Shown: piece by piece, positions 34,487 to 42,275 of the stretch | How the letters are laid out: the number at the start of each line of letters is the position of its first letter | Position numbering within the stretch: the stretch's first letter is position 1 | Notes under the pieces: model-generated | What the model was told of the DNA's origin: nothing | Database searches by the model: none | Seen by the model: only the letters and a program-made list of their open reading frames with translations | Position numbers and translations under genes: made by a program | DNA from: Tabrizicola sp. | GTDB lineage: Bacteria; Pseudomonadota; Alphaproteobacteria; Rhodobacterales; Rhodobacteraceae | NCBI RefSeq assembly: GCF_030694085.1 | Contig: NZ_JAUXZE010000035.1 | Span: 372,001-436,000, forward strand | DNA length: 64,000 nucleotides | Direction: 5' to 3'

Positions 34487-36226
34487 ATGACCGCCTTCCT
34501 CAACGTCGCCTCCTCCCTCACCGGCCGCCGTTGGGTCGGCCCCGACCCCGCCCAGGACCGGCTGGCCGAGGGCATGGCCCAACAGACCCGCCTCCCCCTC
34601 GCCCTCTGCCGTATCCTCGCCGCGCGCGGGGTCACCCCCGAGGACGCCCCCGCCTTCCTCGCCCCCTCGCTGCGCGACCTGATGCCCGACCCCCTCACCC
34701 TGAAGGACATGGCCCCCGCCGCCGACCGCCTCCTCCACGCCGTGCGCGGGCGGGAACGGATCGCCATCTTCGCCGACTACGATGTCGACGGCGGGTCCTC
34801 TGCGGCGCTGCTCCTCGTCTGGCTCCGCCACTTCGGGCTGCAGGCGACCCTCTACATCCCCGACCGGATCGACGAAGGCTACGGCCCCAACATCCCCGCG
34901 ATGACCCAGCTTGCCGAGGCCCACGACCTGATCCTCTGCGTCGACTGCGGCACCCTGTCCCACGACCCCATCGCCGCCGCCAAAGGGGCCGACGTGGTGA
35001 TCCTCGACCACCACCTCGCGCTCGAGACCCTGCCGCAGGCGCTGGCGATCGTGAACCCGAACCGGCAGGACGAGGACGGCGCCCTCGCCCATCTCTGCGC
35101 CGCCGGAGTGGTCTTCCTTCTCCTCGTCGAAGCCAACCGCCGCCTGAAATCCCAAGGCGCGCAGGCCCCCGACCTGATGGCGCTTCTCGACCTCGTGGCC
35201 CTTGCCACCGTCGCCGATGTCGCCCCGCTGACCGGCCTCAACCGGGCCTTCGTCCGCCAGGGCCTGAAGATCATGGCCCGCCGCGACCGCCCCGGTCTGC
35301 GGGCCCTGGCCGATGTCGCCCGCATGGATCAGGCCCCCACCCCCTACGCCCTCGGCTTCCTTCTTGGCCCCCGGGTCAATGCGGGTGGCCGCATCGGCCA
35401 GGCCGACCTTGGTGCACGGTTGCTGGCCACCGATGACGAGATGGAAGCCTCCCGCATCGCGGCCCGCCTTGATCAGCTCAACACCGAACGCCGCGAGATC
35501 ACCGAACGGGTGCGCGAGGAAGCCCTCGCCCAGGCCGAATCCCGCGGGCTTGACGGGCCGCTGGTCTGGGCCGCGGCCGAAGGCTGGCATCCCGGCGTCG
35601 TCGGTATCGTCGCGGCCCGCCTGAAAGAGGCCGCGAACCGGCCCGCAGTCGTGATCGGCTTCGACGGTGACGCGGGCAAAGGCTCGGCCCGGTCGATCCC
35701 AGGAGTCGACCTTGGCGCCGCGATCCAGCGCATCGCGGCGGAAGGGCTGATCCAGAAGGGCGGCGGGCACAAGATGGCCGCAGGACTGTCGCTCAGCCGG
35801 GCGCAACTGGAACCCGCAATGGTTCGCCTGGGCGATCTCCTTGCCCGCCAGGGTGCTGGCACAACGGGGCCGCGCGACCTGCGGATCGACAGCCTTCTGG
35901 CCACCTCGGCCGCGACAGTGCCGCTTCTCGAAGAGATCGAAAACGCCGGTCCCTTTGGCCAGGCCGCACCCGCGCCCCGCTTCGCCTTTGCGAACGCGGC
36001 CGTCACCTGCCGTCGGATCGGCGAGAGCCACCTGAAGCTCTCGGTTACCGACGGGTCCGGCCCGGCGCTGGATGCCATCGCTTTCGGTGCCTTCGACGGC
36101 CCTCTCGGAGCCACTCTGGAGGGCGCGGGGCACAAGCGCTTCCATCTGGCGGGAAAACTGGAGCTGAACCACTGGAACGGCCGTACCCGGGTGCAGCTTC
36201 GTCTCGACGACGCCGCCCCGGCCTAG
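34487..36226 (+). CDS. recJ: Single-stranded-DNA-specific exonuclease RecJ
   Basis: 579 aa. DHH-family phosphoesterase motifs: IAIFADYDVDGGSSAALLL (motif I), LILCVDCGTLSHD, VVILDHHLALE (DHH), then DHHA1 motif GGRIGQADLGARLLATDD region and KGGGHKMAAGLSLS, with a C-terminal OB domain. It degrades single-stranded DNA 5' to 3' in recombination and repair. The start at 34487 (MTAFLNVASSLTGRRW) is the family-like one. Confidence 0.96.
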   Translation: MTAFLNVASSLTGRRWVGPDPAQDRLAEGMAQQTRLPLALCRILAARGVTPEDAPAFLAPSLRDLMPDPLTLKDMAPAADRLLHAVRGRERIAIFADYDVDGGSSAALLLVWLRHFGLQATLYIPDRIDEGYGPNIPAMTQLAEAHDLILCVDCGTLSHDPIAAAKGADVVILDHHLALETLPQALAIVNPNRQDEDGALAHLCAAGVVFLLLVEANRRLKSQGAQAPDLMALLDLVALATVADVAPLTGLNRAFVRQGLKIMARRDRPGLRALADVARMDQAPTPYALGFLLGPRVNAGGRIGQADLGARLLATDDEMEASRIAARLDQLNTERREITERVREEALAQAESRGLDGPLVWAAAEGWHPGVVGIVAARLKEAANRPAVVIGFDGDAGKGSARSIPGVDLGAAIQRIAAEGLIQKGGGHKMAAGLSLSRAQLEPAMVRLGDLLARQGAGTTGPRDLRIDSLLATSAATVPLLEEIENAGPFGQAAPAPRFAFANAAVTCRRIGESHLKLSVTDGSGPALDAIAFGAFDGPLGATLEGAGHKRFHLAGKLELNHWNGRTRVQLRLDDAAPA

Positions 36227-36288
36227 GGCGCATTTTTCCTCTTGCGGAACCCCCGCGCAGATTCTACACACCGCCCCACCGACAGTGT

Positions 36289-36363
36289 GGCCCGTTCGTC
36301 TATCGGTTAGGACACCTGGTTTTCAACCAGGTAAGAGGGGTTCGACTCCCCTACGGGCTGCCA
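36289..36363 (+). tRNA. tRNA-Glu (anticodon TTC), copy 1
   Basis: 75 nt including encoded CCA. Acceptor GGCCCGT pairs with ACGGGCT, the anticodon arm is CCTGG-TTTTCAA-CCAGG, and the T arm is GGGGTTCGACTCCCC. Identical in sequence to 37314-37388. Confidence 0.95.
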
Positions 36364-36466
36364 CTTCACCAATATGTCAGACGATGCACCGCCGTCCCTT
36401 TGAAGGCGTGCTTGATTGTTGCCGCACACTCAATAGATTGGCCAAAATTCCAAGAACAGGTGCCTG

Positions 36467-37270
36467 ATGTTAAGCTTTCTGTCCCGTTTCTCTGCCACTG
36501 CCTTGCTGATTGCCCTACCCTTCGCCTCGCATGCGGCAAGTTGCAGCGACACGGGTGGGCAGTATGAGGCCTGGAAGTCTGAAATGGCCGCCGAAGCCAA
36601 GGCCGAAGGCGTCGGCAAGCGCGGCATCGATGCCCTGATGGCGACGTCTTACTCCAAGGCGACCATCGGTGCCGACCGCAACCAGAAAAGCTTCAAGTAC
36701 AGCCTTGAGAAGTTCCTGAATGTCCGGGGCGCCGACACCATCGTCAAGCAGGGCCGCAGCCGCAAGGCGAAGAACCCGGGCTTCTACGCCAGCCTGGAAG
36801 CCGCCTATGGCGTGCCCGCCGGCGTCCTGATCGCCATTCACGGGATGGAGACCGGCTTCGGTGGCTTCATGGGCGACACCAACGTCGTCGCGGCCATTGC
36901 CACGCTGACCTATGACTGTCGCCGGTCGGACTTCTTCCGCCCGCACCTGATCGGGGCCTTGAAGATGGTCGACAAGGGCATGATCTCGCCCAACACCGTC
37001 GGAGCCAAGCATGGCGAGCTGGGCCACACCCAGTTCCTGCCCGGCAACGCCTATACTTACGGCGTGGATGGTAACGGTGACGGCATTGTCGACCTTTACA
37101 ACCAGGCCGACGCGCTGGCGACCACCGCCAATTTCCTGAACCGCAAGGGCTGGAAACCGGGCAAGGGCTACCAGGAAGGCGAGCCGAACTTCGCGGTGAT
37201 CAAGCAATGGAACGCCGCCAAGGTCTATCAGCAGGCCATTGCGATCATGGGCGCCAAGATCGACGGCTGA
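36467..37270 (+). CDS. Lytic murein transglycosylase (MltB/SLT_2 family)
   Basis: 267 aa. Signal peptide (LSRFSATALLIALPFASHAA). SLT_2 core: GVPAGVLIAIHGMETGFGGF with catalytic Glu128, FFRPHLIGALKMVDKGMI, GELGHTQFLPGNAYTYGVDG and ADALATTANFLNRKGWKPGK. It cleaves peptidoglycan glycan strands to anhydro-muropeptides in the periplasm; shorter than MltB, lacking the C-terminal extension. It is the only gene between two identical tRNA-Glu copies. Confidence 0.93.
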   Translation: MLSFLSRFSATALLIALPFASHAASCSDTGGQYEAWKSEMAAEAKAEGVGKRGIDALMATSYSKATIGADRNQKSFKYSLEKFLNVRGADTIVKQGRSRKAKNPGFYASLEAAYGVPAGVLIAIHGMETGFGGFMGDTNVVAAIATLTYDCRRSDFFRPHLIGALKMVDKGMISPNTVGAKHGELGHTQFLPGNAYTYGVDGNGDGIVDLYNQADALATTANFLNRKGWKPGKGYQEGEPNFAVIKQWNAAKVYQQAIAIMGAKIDG

Positions 37271-37313
37271 CCCCTTGCACCGTGCCGCGCGCCCTTGTAG
37301 GACGCGCCACAGT

Positions 37314-37388
37314 GGCCCGTTCGTCTATCGGTTAGGACACCTGGTTTTCAACCAGGTAAGAGGGGTTCGACTCCCCTACGGGCTGCCA
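37314..37388 (+). tRNA. tRNA-Glu (anticodon TTC), copy 2
   Basis: 75 nt with encoded CCA, identical to copy 1 and in the same orientation, 950 nt between copies. The minus-strand permease stop codon is 7 nt beyond its 3' end. Confidence 0.95.
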
Positions 37389-37395
37389 CTTCCCG

Positions 37396-39345
37396 TCATC
37401 GACCCATCGCAGCTTCGTGGTTCCTGGCCCATTTGAGAAGCAGATGGTCCGCCATCAGGCCCATGAAGGCGACAGCCAGGCCCAGGACCAGCCCCTTTCC
37501 GACATCGGTCGAGGACAGCGCACGCTGCATCTCCTGGCCCAGGTCCTGCGTGCCGATGAAGGCCGCGATGATCACCATGAACAGCGCGAACATGATCGAC
37601 TGGTTCGCTCCGACGACAAGCGTCGGCACGGCCAGCGGCAACTTCACGTGGCGCAGAAGCTGTCCGGCGCTTGCCCCCGACATCTGCGCCGATTCCACGA
37701 TCTCGGGCGGGATGCTGCGCAGCCCCTCGATCGTGTAGCGAACGATAGGCACGGTGGCAAAGACCATGACGGCAGCGATCACAGCCACGTCGTTCACGCC
37801 GAACAACATGATCACCGGGATCAGGTAGATGAAGCTGGGGAAGGTCTGGGCGGTGTCGCAGACCAGCAGGAACCGCCGCGCGCGCGTCTCGTTCGCGGCG
37901 CCAAGCAGTCCCAGCGGCACGCCGATCATCAGCGCCAGCGCGACCGCGACGAAGACGGTGTAGGCCGTGATCATCGCCCGGTCCCACCAGCCCGACAGCG
38001 CGATGGGCAGTGCGAAGGCCAGGCAGACCAGGGCCGAGCGCCAGCCGCCGATCCGCCAGCCGACCCCCACCAGCGCCAGCAGGACGGCCGTGGTCGGCAG
38101 CCACAGGAAGGCGTTGCGCAAGGGGATCAGGACCCAGGTGATCAGGAACCAGCGCAGCCAGTCCGTCACCGGGTCGATCAGGTCGATGAACCCGCCGACG
38201 ACGGCATCGACCGGACCCGCCATGCTCAGCGCCTGCTTGCGCTCCACCTCCGCGAAATAGGGGTGTGACCAGGCCGCGACGAAGCCCAGGGCCACCAGGC
38301 CAAGCCAGACCGCCAGCACCCGGTGACGGCGCAACCAGGACCCCTCGACATGCTCGGGCTGTTTCAGCGCCCAGGCTTTTGACAGCCGGTCCAGCACGAT
38401 GGCCAGAAGGACGATGGTAACGCCGATCTCGACCGACAGGCCGATCTTCAGCCCTTGCAGCAGCTGCAGCAGCTTCTGCCCCAGTCCCGGCATCCCGATG
38501 AAGCTGGCCAGAACAACCATCGCCAGGCTTTGCATGATGACCTGGTTGACGCCGATCAGGATCTCGGTTCGCGCCGCGGGCAGGCGGACGCGGGTCATGA
38601 GTTGCAGGCGCGTCGTCCCGCTCATCTTGCCGCTTTCGATGATCTCGGGCGACACGGCGCGCAGACCTAGCAGCGACATGCGGATCATCGGCGGGACCGA
38701 AAAGATGATCGTGACAATGGCGCCTGCCTTGGGGCCGACGCCAATGAAGACCACGACGGGGATCATGTAGGCGAAATGCGGCAAAGACTGCGCGATGTTC
38801 AGGATCGGGTTCAGGATCCGCTCGGCCATGCGATAGCGCCAGGCGAGGACTCCCATCAAGAGGCCGAAGATGACCGAGAACGGCACGGCGACAACGATCA
38901 CCGACAGCGTCTCCATCGCCCATTTCCATTGGCCCATGACGGCGATCCAGACGAAGGTCCCCCCCGCCAGGACACCAAGGCGCAGGCCGCCCAGGGCATA
39001 ACCCGCCATCCCGGCGGTGGCGGCGATCACCACCCAGGGGATAGGGCCGACATGGGGCCAGCGCGACTTGCCGTAAAGCAGGTTCGCAGTCACATCCAGG
39101 CAGAACTCCACCACGTCCGAGAAGGCGCGAGTGAAGGTCATCAGGCCAAGGTCATCGCGGGCAAAGTCGAAGCCGGCGTTGATCCAGTCGGCGAAGGGCA
39201 GGACCAGCGCGCCGGGCAGGCGGACCAGGCCCGCCGGCAGGACCCCCCGGAAGACGACCAGCACCAGAGCGGCCAGCAGGATCGCCTGCGCGATGCGCTT
39301 CTGGTCCAGACGGAAGGGCGGTTGCGGAAGGGTCGTCGCCATCAT
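37396..39345 (-). CDS. Glycine betaine/choline-type ABC transporter, fused permease
   Basis: 649 aa, about twice the usual permease length: two ProW-like permease modules in one chain. First EAA-like loop LLGLRAVSPEIIESGKMSGT (about residue 225), second YTIEGLRSIPPEIVESAQMS (about residue 545), each followed by VNQVIMQSLAMVV or ANQSIMFALFMVI. Such fusions are found in choline/betaine transporters of Alphaproteobacteria. ATGA overlap with the upstream ATPase gene. Confidence 0.9.
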   Translation of the reverse strand: MMATTLPQPPFRLDQKRIAQAILLAALVLVVFRGVLPAGLVRLPGALVLPFADWINAGFDFARDDLGLMTFTRAFSDVVEFCLDVTANLLYGKSRWPHVGPIPWVVIAATAGMAGYALGGLRLGVLAGGTFVWIAVMGQWKWAMETLSVIVVAVPFSVIFGLLMGVLAWRYRMAERILNPILNIAQSLPHFAYMIPVVVFIGVGPKAGAIVTIIFSVPPMIRMSLLGLRAVSPEIIESGKMSGTTRLQLMTRVRLPAARTEILIGVNQVIMQSLAMVVLASFIGMPGLGQKLLQLLQGLKIGLSVEIGVTIVLLAIVLDRLSKAWALKQPEHVEGSWLRRHRVLAVWLGLVALGFVAAWSHPYFAEVERKQALSMAGPVDAVVGGFIDLIDPVTDWLRWFLITWVLIPLRNAFLWLPTTAVLLALVGVGWRIGGWRSALVCLAFALPIALSGWWDRAMITAYTVFVAVALALMIGVPLGLLGAANETRARRFLLVCDTAQTFPSFIYLIPVIMLFGVNDVAVIAAVMVFATVPIVRYTIEGLRSIPPEIVESAQMSGASAGQLLRHVKLPLAVPTLVVGANQSIMFALFMVIIAAFIGTQDLGQEMQRALSSTDVGKGLVLGLAVAFMGLMADHLLLKWARNHEAAMGR

Positions 39346-40364
39346 GCCGCCGGCCCCAGAAGAAGGTCCAGCGCAGCCTTCCGGTCCAGAAGTCCGGCGA
39401 TCCGGCCTTTGTGCGACAGCGGGATCAGCGCCCGGCTGTCGCTGACAATGCGGCGGGCAAGCGCATGCAGGGTCTCGTCGGCGGGCAGCGGCTCGCCCTC
39501 GATGGCGCGACCCTCGACCGGCTGGGCCAGCGCGCCCGCATGGACAACGCGGGTGCGGTCGATGGCCTCGGTGAACTTGGCGACATAGGGCGTCGCAGGG
39601 GCCATGACGATGTTTTCCGGCGTGTCGATCTGCTCGACGGCGCCGTCCTTCATGATCGCGATGCGGTCAGCAAGGCGGAGGGCCTCGTCAAAGTCATGGG
39701 TGATGAAGACAATCGTCTTGGCCAGCATCCCCTTCAGCCGCAGGAATTCGTCCTGCATCTCGCGCCGGATCAGCGGATCCAGGGCACTGAAGGGCTCATC
39801 CAGAAACCAGATGTCCGGCTCGACCGCCAGCGACCGCGCGATGCCGACCCGCTGCTGCTGGCCGCCCGACAGCTCACGCGGGAAGTAACCTTCGCGGCCC
39901 TTCAGGCCCACCAGCGTCAGCATGTCCCGCGCCCGAGCGATCCGTGAGGCCCGGTCCTGCCCCCGCATCTCCAGCGGAAAGGCCACGTTCTCCAGCGCGG
40001 TGCGGTGCGGCAGCAGGCCGAAGCTCTGGAACACCATGCCCATCTTCTTGCGGCGCAGCTCGATCAGCTCGGTCTCGGTCAGCTTGCCGATATCCCGCCC
40101 CTCGACCTCTACCGAGCCTGAGGTGACGTCCAGAAGCCGCGCAAGACAGCGCACCAGCGTCGACTTGCCCGACCCCGACAGCCCCATCACCACCAGCATC
40201 TCGCCGCGCCGGATCTCCAGCGATACGTCGCGCACGGCGGCGATATGGTTGGTCGCGCGCAACTCGTCCAGCGTCGTCGAGGGCGTCAGGACCAACCGTT
40301 CCGGTCGGTCGCCGAAGACCTTCCAGACGTTCTTGCAGGAAATTACCACGTCGCTTGCGGTCAT
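39342..40364 (-). CDS. Glycine betaine/choline-type ABC transporter ATP-binding protein
   Basis: 340 aa. Walker A GLSGSGKST, signature LSGGQQQRVGIARSLA, Walker B DIWFLDEPFSALD, H-loop FITHDFDEAL. It begins like ProV (CKNVWKVFGDRPERLVLTPS) and carries a C-terminal CBS-like regulatory stretch (HALARRIVSDSRALIPLSHK). The start at 40364 gives the family N-terminus; the frame upstream is open but crosses the intercistronic hairpin. Couples to the permease by ATGA. Confidence 0.94.
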   Translation of the reverse strand: MTASDVVISCKNVWKVFGDRPERLVLTPSTTLDELRATNHIAAVRDVSLEIRRGEMLVVMGLSGSGKSTLVRCLARLLDVTSGSVEVEGRDIGKLTETELIELRRKKMGMVFQSFGLLPHRTALENVAFPLEMRGQDRASRIARARDMLTLVGLKGREGYFPRELSGGQQQRVGIARSLAVEPDIWFLDEPFSALDPLIRREMQDEFLRLKGMLAKTIVFITHDFDEALRLADRIAIMKDGAVEQIDTPENIVMAPATPYVAKFTEAIDRTRVVHAGALAQPVEGRAIEGEPLPADETLHALARRIVSDSRALIPLSHKGRIAGLLDRKAALDLLLGPAA

Positions 40365-40387
40365 AGGCTTGCCCCAAGAGAAAAGCG

Positions 40388-40414
40388 CCACCCGGGGGGA
40401 ATGGTCCCGGGTGG
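40388..40414 (-). terminator. Intercistronic hairpin after the binding-protein gene
   Basis: CCACCCGGG (40388-40396) and CCCGGGTGG (40406-40414) form a perfect 9-bp stem; on the minus strand it is followed by CGCTTTTCTC. Placed between the binding-protein gene and the ATPase gene, it looks like a partial terminator that keeps the binding protein in excess. Confidence 0.65.
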
Positions 40415-40446
40415 CAAGGTGGGTCACCCGAAGGTGACGCCGGAGA

Positions 40447-41469
<1,023 letters not shown>

Positions 41470-41523
41470 TTATGCACCGTATGTGAACACGTCAGACCCT
41501 AGCGATGAACAGGCTGGAGAATG

Positions 41524-41543
41524 TTGTTACAAAATGTTAACAA
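41524..41543. promoter_or_regulatory. Dyad upstream of torR-like gene
   Basis: TTGTTA (41524-41529) and TAACAA (41538-41543) with an 8-nt spacer, 31 nt before the response-regulator start, in the divergent region shared with the betaine transporter. Candidate autoregulatory site; does not match the E. coli tor box. Confidence 0.35.
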
Positions 41544-41573
41544 GCTCTGGCCGTGCCTCAGGACTCCGTCCGA

Positions 41574-42275
41574 ATGAACGCTGCTGCCCATATCGTCGTG
41601 ATCGAGGATGACCCGGTGACCCGCACCGCGCTTGGGGGGTATCTGGAAACCTTTGGCTACCGGATTACCGCTTGCGCCGGGGCCGAGGCGGCCGAGAAGG
41701 TGCTTGCCCAGGAAAACCCCGACCTTCTGATCGTCGACATCAACCTCTCCGGCAAGGACGGGCTTGAGATTACCCGCGAACAGCGGGCACGGTCGGAAAT
41801 CGGCATCATCCTTCTGTCGGGCCGCACCGACGACGTGGACCGGATCGTCGGGCTGGAACTTGGCGCCGACGACTATGTCTGCAAGCCGTTCAACCGGCGC
41901 GAGCTCTTGGCTCGGGTCAAGAATCTCCTTCGCCGGACGGCGGCGATGCGGCAGCTGACGCGCCGGGTTGTGCATTTCGCGGGGTTCACATTCGATACCG
42001 CTGCCCGCCATGTCAGTGGCGAGGACGGGGCAGGCGTCCAGCTGACCCGGGCCGAGTTTGAACTGCTGCGCACCTTCGTCCTCAATCCCGGCATCGTGCT
42101 GTCGCGCGACCGGCTGTTGGCCAGCATCACCCACCGGCACGGCGACACCGGATCGCGGACGGTGGATGTGATGGTCAAGCGGCTGCGGGCCAAGTTCGGC
42201 GACGATCCGAAGCAGCCGCGCATCTTCGGCACCTCGCATGGCGAGGGCTATGTCTTCACTGCGCCGCTGTCCTGA
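41574..42275 (+). CDS. torR: TorR-like OmpR-family response regulator
   Basis: 233 aa. Receiver domain with acidic pair EDD (11-13), phospho-acceptor Asp55 (LLIVDINLSGKDG), T/S and Lys in LLSGRT and YVCKPF, then a winged-helix Trans_reg_C domain (FELLRTFVLNPGIVLSRDRL, SRTVDVMVKRLRAKFGDDPK). The ATG at 41574 follows AGGAC; a GTG at 41553 is possible. It converges with and overlaps the 3' end of the torS-like gene by 20 nt. The name rests on the TorS/TorT neighbours. Confidence 0.85.
   Translation: MNAAAHIVVIEDDPVTRTALGGYLETFGYRITACAGAEAAEKVLAQENPDLLIVDINLSGKDGLEITREQRARSEIGIILLSGRTDDVDRIVGLELGADDYVCKPFNRRELLARVKNLLRRTAAMRQLTRRVVHFAGFTFDTAARHVSGEDGAGVQLTRAEFELLRTFVLNPGIVLSRDRLLASITHRHGDTGSRTVDVMVKRLRAKFGDDPKQPRIFGTSHGEGYVFTAPLS

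Noticed and set aside
34187..36271. 694-aa minus-strand open frame
   Set aside because: Antisense to recJ, which has all DHH-family motifs.
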